Origin: Chinchilla lanigera
Lineage: Eukaryota > Chordata > Mammalia > Rodentia > Chinchillidae
Assembly (NCBI RefSeq): GCF_000276665.1
Contig: NW_004955481.1
Span: 4,796,787 to 4,860,786 of the forward strand
Length of the DNA stretch: 64,000 nt
Direction: 5' to 3'
The first letter of the stretch is position 1. Every line of letters begins with the position of its first letter. Under the pieces are notes generated by a model. It had not been told where the DNA came from, did no database searches, and saw only the letters and a list, made by a program, of their open reading frames with translations. This document shows positions 42,442-53,631 of the stretch, one piece after another. The position numbers and the translations under genes were made by a program.

Positions 42442-43469
42442 CTGTGAAAAAATAAAATTCAAATATTTCATTGAGTCTTGTGTATGTAGATGTGGAATAG
42501 AGTAAAAAAAATAGCCAGCTCAAAAGGCATGTGCACAAGTATGTCTATCACGAAAAGGGACGAGTTCTCCCCTCACGAGCCACTCTGCATAAGCAACAAC
42601 TGTCACTGACTTCCAGTCGCATATTTTATACCATGCCGCATGATGATTCGCTGTAGGTCAGAGCATAAAAGAGCCTCTGAGAAATACAACTGATCCAGTA
42701 AACATGGTGGCTCCTGTTGGTCGTGTATCTAAGTGCTTTGGCAAGAAAGGAAGACCAAATATGCTTATGGGTGGGAGAAGAAGGATTTAAAATTCTGGCC
42801 ACATGCAAAGTTAAGCATATAAAGTATACAAAGTATATTTTAGAGCAAAATTACCATAAAGGTGCTAAAATAGTAGTTCTAAAGGAGCTATCGGGTATAG
42901 GAATTTATCAGCTCTTCTAAAAAGAAACCCTTGCTCTGGCTGGTTCCACCTGAACTGTGTGTAGCACTGATTTCTCGCGCAGAGGGATCCCCGAGGCCAT
43001 GCCTTGTCTCCGCGCACTGAGGCAGGGAGATGGCTTTGCTTCTGTGAGAAGTCAGAGCTTTTTATAAACTTCTGTATCACTGCTAGGAGGGGGACAGAGT
43101 GGGTGAAGAGCACCACTGCTTTTCACACAAGTAAATTCTTTATCTCTAACGTAAGAATGGAAGAATTAAGGAACAAAAATGTCTACACATACTTTTTCTA
43201 GTGGCTTAATTTAACCTTTGGCATTTCCTCCCCTCACCAAGTCTCAAAAATTCTAAATTCATGGCCTCACTATTGCCATGATTTTCAAATTATTAAATTT
43301 TTAAAAAGAAACTAATTTCTTATATCGGTAAATGCCTTTCCTAATGGCGTTTAGAATTGCCTCCTACTCCTGACCCTTCGGTGGCCTGACAAATCTGGTG
43401 GGCCAAAGCCTAGGAAAAATCAGCTCAGATAACAACGAAGTCAAAGCTTAGCTTAAAAGAAACTAATCT

Positions 43470-43555
43470 GCTGGAATGAGGACCCACTTAGTGGTACAGT
43501 GCTTGCCTAAGCAGAGAAGTCCTTGGGTTCACGTCTAACAAAAGCAAAACCAAAT
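43470..43555 (+). repeat. ID SINE, decayed
   Basis: aggacccacttagtggtaca ... ccttgggttcacgtctaac. Confidence 0.6.
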
Positions 43556-43979
43556 AAAATAACTAACCTAACTTTAGGGGGATCCACTTTACTATGCTTT
43601 GGGAAGTGCAGAGGCTCAAAGCCACAAACTACATTTTATCTGAATCTGGTCTTTTCTATTAGCTGTAAATATTTCTTCAGGGGTTCCTTGTAACTCTAAA
43701 CTTTCAGGAAACAGTATCAGACTAGAGCAGCCTTTCATAGTTCTCTGCGGCTTCCCGTCTTGCATAATGGCCAGACTGCTTCATTATGATTACATAATAA
43801 TAATATAATAATAAACTATCTCTAGGGTTGGGGGGAACCTCAACAGAGTTTTCAAAATATGTATGAACGCAGTGGTATCACCTTCATCCAGCCCTGATCT
43901 CTTCCGCAGACACTACTCACCATACTGATTTGGAGGCACAGCATTTACATTTAATGGAAGAGAAGAACCCTGAGCAGGT

Positions 43980-43983
<4 letters not shown>

Positions 43984-44022
<39 letters not shown>

Positions 44023-44300
44023 GAGAAGGACACGCAGCAGGGAAGAGGCAGAGGTGGAAACAAAGTGACAGAGAGACAGATGGGGAGAAGAAAGAAGACA
44101 GAGACAAAGACAGAAGAGACAGAAACAAAGAGACAGACACAGAGAGAGACAGGGGGAGAAGGAGGTAGAGAGACAGAGGCAGACAGGGAGGAGAGAGACA
44201 GACAGAAGGGGAGAAGACAGACGGAAAGACAGAGACAAGAGAGAGACAGACAGAGGGAGAGGAAGGGAAGGAGGGAGGTAAGAAGGGACGGAAGCTGAGA
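43984..44300. repeat. Polypurine GA/GACA-rich tract
   Basis: About 315 bp of almost pure A/G with interspersed C: (ga)n at 43984-44017, then irregular gaga/gaca units. Low-complexity, with mirror-like runs. Confidence 0.9.
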
Positions 44301-44336
44301 CTGATTATGGTGACCACTAGAACAACACTATTATTT

Positions 44337-44436
44337 TTTTTTGGTTTTTTGGTTTTTCTCTGGTACCGGGAACCGAACTCACGACCTTTCGCTTGCCAGG
44401 CAGGCGCTTTGCCGCTGAGCTAAATCCCCAGCCCCG
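44337..44436 (-). repeat. ID SINE, antisense, with TSD
   Basis: Near-consensus ID; gaacaacactattatt before and cgaacaacactattatt after. Confidence 0.94.
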
Positions 44437-44899
44437 AACAACACTATTATTAATTTAGAGGCACGTCAGAAGCAGCTCCTACTGGCAAACTCTTCTGTAT
44501 TTCCTGTAGGGATCCTGTCTTACAGTTCTAGGTTATCAACGGATAAAAATTCAAAATAAAACTCCTGCCACCTAAGCAGCATAATGCCAGTAGGAGCAAC
44601 ACTAGTGGCAACATCAGTAGGTTTCCTGTTGGTCAAGGTCGCCACACCACCCAAAACAGGAGGCAGAACCCTGGAAGATCTTATTGGACCTGGAGCACAG
44701 CTCAAAATCCTCCTATGACAACTACCAATACCAAGTATTTCACATATCTGCCTCCTTCCAACGAGAAAGCCACGTTGGGAAATCCAACAAGAACAACAGC
44801 AGGACATCTCAGAATTGGCAGGAGGTGCTGGTTTACCATGGGGACATTTTCTGCAGAATCAGGAGTAACAGATACGATTAGTTGGGGGCTGTAGGTCTG

Positions 44900-45000
44900 T
44901 CTTGTTACTAATTAGATAAGCCAACATGTCTGGACCTCAGTATCCTTAAATATAAAAGTAAGAAGGTTGGACTAGATAATCGCTGAAGTTTAGTTTAATT
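44900..45000 (+). repeat. MIR-like fragment
   Basis: ctggacctcagtatccttaa, then gttggactagataatcgctg resembles the MIR 3' part. Weak. Confidence 0.4.
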
Positions 45001-45209
45001 TTAAAACTATCAGACTTAATGGGATTATTACAGGTAGAAATCATTAAATTCATAGGACCCATATATAGTTGGTATTTAAATATTTGTAGGCCAATCTATT
45101 ATTCCTTGTTACACTTACATGTTTGCAGATAGAGAAATATTTTTTATTTAACAATATGTGAATCACTGTAGCTCTGAAATTATCTGTATTAGTAAAGATA
45201 AGGGGGTGA

Positions 45210-45300
45210 GTCCAGAGTGCTGGTACACGCCTGTAATCCCAGCACTACAGAGGCTGAGGCAGGTGGACTGCTACAAATTCGAGTCCAGCCTGAACTAGAT
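45210..45300 (+). repeat. B1 SINE, 3' truncated
   Basis: gtgctggtacacgcctgtaa ... gagtccagcctgaacta. Confidence 0.8.
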
Positions 45301-45411
45301 AAGGGGATAAATGGATAGAAAATGTAACTTAATTTGCTTTTGTCCATGAAAAAACTTTTTTGTGTGTAAAGTGATGTAATTTGATATTCTTGCAAGATTA
45401 CTGGTTCCAGC

Positions 45412-45583
45412 TAGGCGTGGTCGCACACGCCTGTAATCCCAGCACTCGGGAGGCTGAGACAGGAGGATCGTTGTGAGTTTGAGACCAGCCTGGGCTACAA
45501 AGTGAGCTCAAGGCCAGCCTGAACTGCACAGTGACAACCTGCCTCAAAAAAAAAAAAAAAAAAAGACCAAAAAAAAAAAGATT
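45412..45583 (+). repeat. B1 SINE
   Basis: Complete B1 with A-rich tail; gattactggtt occurs before and gattattggtt after it. Confidence 0.92.
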
Positions 45584-45714
45584 ATTGGTTTGATTTAAAT
45601 AGCTACCCCTCTTTTGACTGGTTTGACAGCCAAATTCTACATAATTCTTACTAACCAAAGTGAGTGGATCAGTTACCTTATTTTTACAGTAGAAGTATGT
45701 TACAGTTTAGGGAA

Positions 45715-45860
45715 GGAAATACCAGGATAAGGACTAGAAGGTGTGGGTTCAAATACTAATTCTGCCATCATTAGACTTGTAAGTTACTTGAGCATTGGAT
45801 TTCTTATCTATTAAACAATTGTACCAGCACAGGTATCCTTACCTACCAACATTGTTGCTA
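45715..45860 (+). repeat. MIR fragment
   Basis: gtgtgggttcaaatactaat ... gtaagttacttgagcattgg follows the MIR core in sense. Confidence 0.65.
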
Positions 45861-45955
45861 ACCATTTAACATTCATCAAAATGTTTAGGCCTCAGGTTAG
45901 GTGTTTAGACAACAAAGATGAATAAGATCTCTTTGGTGGGCAAGAAAGACAGGTA

Positions 45956-46056
45956 GTATGTTTTTGTTTTTGTTTTTCTTTTGGTACCAGGAATCGAACT
46001 CACGACCTTGTGCTTGCCAGGCAGACACTTTGCCGCTGAGCTAAATCCCTAGCCCC
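45956..46056 (-). repeat. ID SINE, antisense, with TSD
   Basis: Near-consensus ID; caagaaagacaggta at about 45941 and 46056. Confidence 0.94.
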
Positions 46057-46509
46057 AAGAAAGACAGGTAAATAAGCAGTTCCAGACCCACTGAATGGAG
46101 GGTAGAGAACAAATTAGAAGGTAAGATTTGTGAAACTTGAACATGACTGCATATGGTCAGGGGACTTGAGAAAAATCAAGTGAGTGCACTTTATGGTTAT
46201 CTGGAAATTTAAGTGCCCCACCCCTTTCACTTTTTTTTTAAAGATATAACCCAGCAAATACATTAAAAAGAAAGCAGTGGAGGTGAGAGTAGGTGATGAT
46301 GCCAGCCTCACAAGGACAGGAAGGTTATGAAGAGTGCTCTATTAATGACTATGATTACCTGCCAGTGATGGGAAGCGAGGATGAACTCCTAGACTTGGGC
46401 GAGAAGCCCTGTGTGCTCTGCCACAGTCTCCTGAATAACTGCAAGTATCGGCATGTGCCACTGTGCCTGGCCATGTGGATTTAATATAGGAAAAAGATGA
46501 ACTCTTTTT

Positions 46510-46692
46510 CTTTTTTTTTTTCTGGTTGTACTGGGGATGGAATGCAGGGGTGCTCTAACATTAAGATACTTTTTATTTTTATAATTTTGAGACAGGAGCT
46601 TGCTAAATTACCCAGGCTGCTTTTGAACGTGCAATCTTTCTGTCTAAATGGCTAAGTAGCTGAGATTATAGGTGTGCACCATGGCTCTCAGA
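46510..46692 (-). repeat. B1-dID SINE, antisense, decayed
   Basis: ID half (gtactggggatggaatgcag) and B1 half (tgagacaggagcttgctaaa ... gtgcaccatggctctcag). Confidence 0.7.
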
Positions 46693-46979
46693 AAACTCAT
46701 TTCTAAAAATCACTATAAGAAAGATTTTTCAGTACTCATAATCAAACACATTCATAACTGAATCAGAAACTTTCCAAATATTTTTTATGGAGTTATACAG
46801 GAAGCTCATTCTAAAAGGACTGCTATGGTAGTAAAAGGAGGCCTGGATTGCTGGTCCTCTTTGCAAACGAGTGTTGAAAAATGAGGTCAGAACATAGGAG
46901 AACAGACCAGAGAGCTGGGTTCCTGGCAAAGAACATCATCTGACAACCCAAATTGCAACAGGGCCTGAACTCAGGTGAC

Positions 46980-47219
46980 TTTTCAGTTTTACAAGTCTGT
47001 AAGTCTTCCTTTTTTGCTTAAGTCAGTTTGAACTTAGTTTCACTGGAGTTTTAGCTAATACGCCACACAGACGTATGAGTATTAACCAACCAATACAAGT
47101 AAATTAATCTGAAGCAGTAAGCTGACTTTCAGAGGATAATCAACTACATTCTATGTATACTTGTATTCTTTAAAACAAGTCCTAATAAACAGCACATATT
47201 TATGTATATGAATAGAAGG
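46980..47219 (+). repeat. Inverted duplication, left arm (240 bp)
   Basis: Reverse complement of 49351-49590 with about three mismatches by eye (about 99% identical). Unique sequence, not a known transposon. It is probably the source copy because its flanks are simple. Confidence 0.9.
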
Positions 47220-47394
47220 AGTGCTCAGAAAGATTTCGCAAACTAATAGCAGAGACTGGAAAGACTGGAATTAAGGGTCGTACTTGAAGATGACTAATTC
47301 TCTGCACAATTTTTATTTCGTTTTACATGTACTTACCTATTACTTCATATATACAAGTGGAATTAAAAAAAAAAAATCTCCTGTGGAGGTGGAG

Positions 47395-47590
47395 GTGCCA
47401 GGCAGTATACACTGGCCTAAGAACAGGTTTTGGAGTTAGAGAGACCTATTTTTGAAATGTGGATTTCAATATAAGCATGTTATTTAAGCTCTGAATCTTC
47501 TACCTCCCAAGGGTAAAAAGGAATAATAATGGTATACTACAGTGCTGTTGTGAACATTTAATGAACTAATATATAAGAAGCATTTGGGCA
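47395..47590 (+). repeat. MIR fragment
   Basis: ggttttggagttagagagac ... gtgctgttgtgaacatttaa follows MIR in sense. Confidence 0.65.
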
Positions 47591-47799
47591 ATTCCTAGTA
47601 TAAAGCAAACTTCTAATTACTGTTAGAGATTGTTACTAACAAAAATGTTTATCTGCATCTAACTCTGAGTAGTTACTTAAGCGAGAGCTAGTTAAATGAA
47701 GCTTGGTTTTTCTTTTTATATTCAGACTCAAAAACTTACAATGACTTTTAAAAAGTATCACACATTAATTTAAATATAAGCTAATATTACTTTTTTTAA

Positions 47800-47877
47800 A
47801 AAATGGTGTTGGGGATTGAACTTAGAGCCTCAAGTATGCTAAGTAAGTGCTCTACCACTGGACTATATCCCCAACCT
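47800..47877 (-). repeat. ID SINE, antisense, older
   Basis: gttggggattgaacttagag ... ctggactatatccccaacc. Confidence 0.8.
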
Positions 47878-48094
47878 CTAAATTAAGTAATTTAGGGTAA
47901 ATACAGTAAGATAGAGCTTGCTCCATGAAGACTTCCAATTAGCTTAAGCAGTTTCCATGAAGATTATTAGTTTTTTTTAAGAGGTAGCAAGAGCAAGTAT
48001 TTTCATTTATAGTAAGTAGAAATATGCTATATATCTCATTTTTCCTTGTTTGTAAGCTTAAAGGGAATTCACTTAAAAATTTCAATAGGCTTGT

Positions 48095-48245
48095 GTAGAG
48101 ATTTCTTATTATATTAAGGCATAAAGGACCAAACCATATCAAATGCTTTTTCTGCATCAACTGATATTCATAAAAAATCAAGATGTTAAAATATTTTTCT
48201 ATAGATGAACCATCCTTGCATTTACCCCAAAAAGGTGTAATTTTA
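48095..48245 (-). mobile_element. L1 ORF2 fragment, antisense
   Basis: tcaaatgctttttctgcatc and gatgaaccatccttgcattt are hallmark reverse L1 ORF2 phrases. Confidence 0.75.
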
Positions 48246-48264
48246 GAAAACACAGACTTTTTCT

Positions 48265-48420
48265 GTGTCAGTGATCACTTTATGCTGAGTATTTATTGTT
48301 TAGTATATGCTAGGCAGTATTCTATGAATACATGGAGGTACACAGAGGTTGAATAACTTGCGTAAGGTCATAAGGTGAGTTACTGGTAGGGCCAAGACTC
48401 ATACTGAATCTGTCTGAAAA
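48265..48420 (-). repeat. MIR fragment, antisense
   Basis: agtatatgctaggcagtatt, then gttgaataacttgcgtaagg matches MIR in reverse. Confidence 0.65.
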
Positions 48421-48965
48421 CTGTATTGTACAGCTCCTGGGACACCATCCAACATGTTACAATGTGCTGAGCCTGAGAGTGACACCACAGCCTTAATCAC
48501 TGCAGTCCAGAGAAACACAAACTGTGTGTAGCGCTGAGCGGAGCACTACGCATTTTGCAGAACAGTCATGAGACACACAGGTACAAAAGTGATACTGTAC
48601 GTCTTGGGGGCCAAATGAACTTTTTGAACTTGAAAAAATATCCATGTGGCTATATATACGAAATATACTTGTGTGTGGGGTTGTCTTCCAACCTCCGACG
48701 TAAAAAGTTGTAACATGAATAGGAAAACCTTCCAGCAGCTGCAAACAGGCCAAGGAACGGTGTACAGGGTATGCACTGTGGGGTTGGGAAGGACAGTGGA
48801 AAGTGAAAAGGCTAAATCTGACTGGTGACTTAAAAGAGTTTCAAGAGCCCATTAGCTTCTCTTGAGAGCAGTTATAAAGATCAAATAGCAAATGTAGATT
48901 GAAAATAATGTCTATACTGAGGAAAAGTGGAACCATTTACAGCCTACTATCATGGATATATAATT

Positions 48966-49093
48966 TCCTTCCTTCCTTCCTTCTTTCCTTCCTTCCTTTC
49001 TTCTTTCCTTTCTTCCTTCTTTCCTTCCTTCCTTCTTTCGTCCCTCCCTCCCTTCCTCCTTTCTTCCCTCTCTCCCTTCCTTTCCCCCTTCCC
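48966..49093. repeat. CCTT/CTTT polypyrimidine tract
   Basis: About 130 bp of (ccttn) units passing into ccctccc, adjacent to an antisense B1. Confidence 0.9.
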
Positions 49094-49096
49094 CCA

Positions 49097-49201
49097 CTGG
49101 GTCTTGCTATGCAGTTCAGGCTGGGCTCAAACGCCTAGTGATTCTCCTCTCTCAGCCTTCCAAGTGCTGGAATTACAGGCACGTACCACCACACCCAGCT
49201 T
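49097..49201 (-). repeat. B1 SINE, antisense, 3' truncated
   Basis: gggtcttgctatgcagttca ... ccaccacacccagct. Confidence 0.83.
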
Positions 49202-49310
49202 GGCCTAAACTATAAAATCCTACAGGGTTAGTATTTAAAGACTATGACCACCCGTCAAAAGAGACCATTTCCAGCACTGGTTAAAAACCATCTAAAGAAA
49301 AGACTTTATT

Positions 49311-49350
49311 CCTTCTATTCATATACATAAATCAGACAACGTGGTACTAC
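49311..49350 (-). repeat. Patchwork insert: two short inverted copies
   Basis: 49311-49332 repeats 49351-49372 (ccttctattcatatacataa..) and is the reverse complement of the end of 46980-47219. 49331-49355 is the reverse complement of 50611-50635 with one mismatch. Confidence 0.85.
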
Positions 49351-49590
49351 CCTTCTATTCATATACATAAATATGTGCTGTTTATTAGGACTTGTTTTAA
49401 AGAATACAAGTATACATAGAATGCAGTTGATTATCCTCTGAAAGTCAGCTTACTGCTTCAGATTAATTTACTTGTATTGGTTGGTTAATACTCATACTTC
49501 TGTGTGGCATATTAGCTAAAACTCCAGTGAAACTAAGTTCAAACTGACTTAAGCAAAAAAGGAAGACTTACAGACTTGTAAAACTGAAAA
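49351..49590 (-). repeat. Inverted duplication, right arm (240 bp)
   Basis: Reverse complement of 46980-47219, about 99% identical by eye. Confidence 0.9.
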
Positions 49591-49694
49591 CTGGCAATCT
49601 GTTTAGAGTATATATAGAATCTAGCTTTTGAGGACAAATGGACTCCTAATTTTCACCCTTCCAATTTTCTCTTCAAAATCAAAGTACTTATTCT

Positions 49695-49789
49695 TTTTTT
49701 TTTTTTTCCTTTTTGGTACCGGGAATCGAACTCAAGACCTTGCACTTGCCAAGCAGGCACTTATGCCGCTGAGCTATATCCCCAGCCCC
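49695..49789 (-). repeat. ID SINE, antisense, with TSD
   Basis: Near-consensus ID; atcaaagtacttattct at 49678 and again at about 49790. Confidence 0.94.
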
Positions 49790-50009
49790 ATCAAAGTACT
49801 TATTCTGACACCAAGACTAGCCAGGGCTACCACTAATTTCTGTGGTGCTCCCTTAGGCCATCAAGAAACTTAGTGATAAACAAAATGATAAGAAGCTTAG
49901 TGATGAGTGAAACTCCAAGGGCATTACTACTTAGAGGCTAATTCGTGTAAAAACTTAAAAAGAATTCTGTAAACATCTCTGTCTGTTGGTTAAAGAAAAA
50001 TGGGTTTCC

Positions 50010-50175
50010 CTGGACCTGTAATCCTAGCACTCTGGGTGGTTGAGGAAGGAGGACTTCAAGCTTAAACCTATCCTGGGCAATTCAGCTAGATGATCTCTCA
50101 AAAAATAAAAAAGGGCTGGGGATGTACTTCAGTACAAAGGCTCAGGGCTCCATCCCCAGTACTACCCCTGTCCCC
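50010..50175 (+). repeat. B1-dID dimeric SINE
   Basis: ctggacctgtaatcctagca ... ctctcaaaaaataaa then gggctggggatgtacttcag ... catccccagtac. Confidence 0.78.
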
Positions 50176-50229
50176 AAAAAAGGAACCTTAAGTTTTCCTT
50201 CCCTCTCATGTTTGTTTTAGATTTTTTGG

Positions 50230-50346
50230 TCTTCTCGAGATAGGTTCTCACTATGCAGTTTGGGTTGGCCTTGAGCTCACTTTGTAGCCCAAGCTCGCCT
50301 CAAATTCCAACTTGCAGTGATCCTCCTTGCGCCACCACTCCCAGCA
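50230..50346 (-). repeat. B1 SINE, antisense
   Basis: gagataggttctcactatgc ... gcgccaccactcccagc. Confidence 0.83.
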
Positions 50347-50610
50347 GTTTTAGAAAATCTGACATTTACTATTTTTATATAATTGCAAACTCTAAGTTTT
50401 AAAAATTGCCAGATTTTCACATTTCTAAGAGTAAAGTGATCACTTGCTTGGGATGCTCAAAGGAGTGCAGTGATTTTTGGTGTAGTCGATATTTTTGAAC
50501 TGTTCTAGACACAGGAAGTCCTGCTCTCTCAGCTGCTATTTTGTAACTCTTTGACACAGGATTCATTAGTTGGCAACCATAAGCAATAGTTGAAACGCCT
50601 CTAGAGATGG

Positions 50611-50635
50611 AAGGGTAGTACCAGGTTGTCTGATC
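50611..50635 (+). repeat. Probable source of 25-bp inverted copy at 49331
   Basis: gaagggtagtaccaggttgt continuing ctgat; its reverse complement appears at 49331-49355 with one mismatch. Confidence 0.8.
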
Positions 50636-50669
50636 TTCACCACATTTTATTATTGGTTATCTGTTCTTT

Positions 50670-50770
50670 TTCTTCTTTCAAACAGGGGCTTGCTACGTAG
50701 TCCAGGCTGGCCTTAAACTCACAATCCTCCTGCCTCAGCCTCCGAAGTGCTAGTATCATTATGGGCTATC
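50670..50770 (-). repeat. B1 SINE, antisense, truncated
   Basis: aaacaggggcttgctacgta ... gtgctagtatcattatgg. Confidence 0.72.
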
Positions 50771-51054
50771 TTTAGCCAGGTTAGATTTACTGATCTGAGG
50801 AAGTCTGTGAAAGAGGAAAATTACTTTGCTACTTCCAAGGACACATTTACCATGAGGTACTGACAAACTGATATTTCTGAAGATGACTAATGGAACATAA
50901 TGGATCTTGTTAGCACATTCTGCAATATAGAACCTCCCTATACGTTAAGACTTACTATGTTATTCCAAGGGTGTTGAGGCACTGAATTATTTGATAGTTC
51001 TAAACTAAATACAACAGAAACATGTTAACTGTCAGGGGACCTTCCCTCCCTTCT

Positions 51055-51141
51055 TTTTAATTTTTTTTCCAGTACCAGGAATCGAACTCATGACATTGTG
51101 CTTGCCAGGCAGTGTGCCGTTGAGCTAAATCCCCAGCCCCT
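51055..51141 (-). repeat. ID SINE, antisense
   Basis: Near-consensus ID with a small deletion in the ggcaggcgctgtg part. Confidence 0.9.
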
Positions 51142-51179
51142 TAGCGCCCCCCTTTCTTTTGGTTTTGTTTTTTCCTCCC

Positions 51180-51474
51180 TTCTTTTCTTTAGTAGTAATA
51201 GGGATTGAACCTAAGCATTCACACTGAGGTACATTCCCAACTCTTCATTTTTTTTTTTTTTTTTTTGAGTATTTTCCAGTACCGGGAATCGAACTCACAA
51301 CCTTCCGCTTGCTAGGCAGGCACTATGCCGCTGAGCTAAATCCCCAGCCCCTCCCAGCTCTTCTTAATTTCTATTTTGAAATAAAGGTCTTGCTCAGGCT
51401 GGGACTGAATTTGTGATTTTCCTGCTTCATCCTCCCAGAATGCTGGGGTTACAGGTACGCACCATCACGACTGG
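51180..51474 (-). repeat. Old B1-dID, antisense, split by young ID
   Basis: ID half (gtagtaatagggattgaacc ... gaggtacattcccaac) and B1 half (gaaataaaggtcttgctcag ... caccatcacgactgg) are separated by a near-consensus ID at about 51250-51352. The site tcccaactcttc/tcccagctcttc flanks the younger ID. Confidence 0.8.
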
Positions 51475-51872
51475 TGTCTTAGTTACTTTTCTCTCACTGC
51501 TGAGACAAAATACCTGATGCCCAAAATTAAGGAAGGAAAGGTTTATTTAGCTCACAGTTTGTGGAGGTTTCAGTCCATACTCGGCTGGCTTCAAGGTAGA
51601 GTGGCACATGGCATAGGGCAATAGTTCATGGTGGTGGAAAACAGCAAAAGCAACAAGACAAAAAAGGCAGGAGCACGAGCAAGCCTCTTTCCTCCCTTAT
51701 ACTGTATGCAGGATACCCACCGTAGGGTAGGTATAGCACTTACACCCATAATCCCAGCACTGAACCACAGATCAATCAAAAACTCTAGAAGCCCGCCCCA
51801 TGATTGCATGACTGCATGAGCCCCCAGGGCTGCATGAGGCTTTGGGGGGACATCTAAACACACACCATAACA
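51475..51872 (-). repeat. MaLR LTR (3' LTR of antisense element)
   Basis: 398 bp, TG...CA ends. It carries about 140 bp absent from its partner. Confidence 0.85.
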
Positions 51873-53377
51873 TTCTGCCCCTGGTCCCCCAAAGACTCAT
51901 GCACATCCCTTTATGCAGAAGACATTTTAGTCCATCTCTAAGAGTTGCCAAAGTCCTAACAGTTTAAGCATTGTTGAAAAATCCAAGCCCCAAGACTGCT
52001 CTGAGATCTAAGGTGAACTCTTAGCTATGAGCCCCCATACAAATGAAAAGTTAAACACTTCCAACATTTAGTGGCACAAGATAAACATTATCATCCCAAA
52101 AGGTACAAAGGGGGGGATACAAAGCATTGGGATGAAAGCAAGTCCAAAATCCAGCAGGGCAAATATAAAGTCTTGTAGTTCCACATGCAACTTCTGAGGC
52201 AATCTGTGGTAAATTGTGAACTCCATAGGGCTTGGATGGCTCCATCCCTAGGGAACTTCTGATGGTTGTAGCTCCCATGGCTTCTCTCTTGGGCCTGCTT
52301 TGCTCCTTCCATACAACTTTCCTGAGATGATCCACATTCCTGGCTTTTCTAACCTTCTGGGGTCTCCCCTGCACCTTTGGCTTCTCATTCACAGCTTCAC
52401 ACACTGCCCGGCCTCCCAGGCCTTCTTCTGAAATCTAGGTAGAAGCCTTGTTAACCCCAGAACTCTTGCATTCTGCATGCACCTAAACCCAGCACTATGT
52501 GGGTGATGCCAAGGTCTGCTGCCAGCTGGAGCAGAAGCTAGGCTTTCTTCTCTCTTGGCTGTAGGGGTCAAGTGCCTGGATTGCTGAGCACTTTGAACCT
52601 GATTCTGAGGAACAAATTGTCTATGCTGCTACCATTCTGGAACCCAGTGCAGTTGCCACCATTTTGGAACCTGGTGCAGCTGCCACCACCATTCTGGAAC
52701 AAGGTGCTCTGTGGCTTTCTCCTCAAAGCAAAGTCTTTCAGTTTTGCAGGTTTGACGCTGCAAAGAGTGGAAACTTACTGCTTCTCTTGATGCCCTCAGC
52801 CATCTTTTGTACTCTCCTGTTCCTTCTCAGCAATCAAGATCTCCTCAGCTCTATCTTTGCAGTCCACAACTTTACTGGAGCTTTTTCCTGGCCAAATGTA
52901 CAATGTTTTAAATCATCCTGCTGGACTCTGTTTTTAATTTGCAACATAAATCTGGCTAAAAGCCCCCAACAATAGCTACAGCACCACTTCACCATTCGAC
53001 TGCTTTGAAATTTCTTCTGCCAGATTAATTAGTCTGCCACCCTTAATCTTAGTCTCAGGCAAAATCCCTGGGCATGAGCAAATTGCAGACAAACTTTCTG
53101 CCAAGCCATAACATACATTGTCTGGAGTCCAACACCCTTCTTTCCAGCTGAAATTCCCAAACTCAGTCTTTACTGGCAGAATTTCTACCAGCCTTCTGGT
53201 CTTTTGAGCTCTAATCAGAATCTCCCATACAGAACAGCCTAAGGCATCCAGTGCTACTCTTTCAGGCTACATCTCTGAACCTTTCCAAACTCTTCCCACA
53301 AGCCATTCCCAAAGGTTTTTGAACCACATGGTCAGGTATAGTCATAGCAATGACCTCATTTCTCTGGTACCAAGTTC

Positions 53378-53631
53378 TGTCTTGGTTACTTTTCTCTCAT
53401 TGCTGAGACAAAATACCTGACACCCAAAATTAAGGAAGGAAAGGTTTATTTAGCTCACGGTTTGTGGAGGTTTCAGTCCATACTTGGCCTAGGGTGGGTG
53501 TAGCATTCACACCCATAATCCCAGCACTGGACCACGAGTCAATCAAAAACTCTAGAAGCCTGCCCCCTGACTGCATGAGTCCCCATAACTGCATGAGGCT
53601 TTGGGGGGACATCTAGACACAAGCCATAACA
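53378..53631 (-). repeat. MaLR LTR (5' LTR of antisense element), internally deleted
   Basis: 254 bp. It matches the other LTR at both ends but lacks the middle part after ccatacttggc. Confidence 0.85.

Larger units (their letters stand above)
51475..53631 (-). mobile_element. Complete MaLR-type LTR retrotransposon, antisense
   Basis: Two related LTRs (51475-51872 and 53378-53631) begin TGTCTT and end CATAACA on the plus strand and enclose 1505 bp. A 5-bp duplication actgg lies at 51470-51474 and 53632-53636. Next to the right LTR, read on the minus strand, a primer-binding-like tggtaccag fits tRNA-Leu, as in ERVL/MaLR elements. The internal part parallels the noncoding interior of THE1/MST-type elements and has no long conserved frame, so it is nonautonomous. 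It inserted at the end of an old B1-dID. Confidence 0.85.

Noticed and set aside
43913..44317. 134-codon Ser/Leu-rich frame
   Set aside because: Translation of the polypurine microsatellite.
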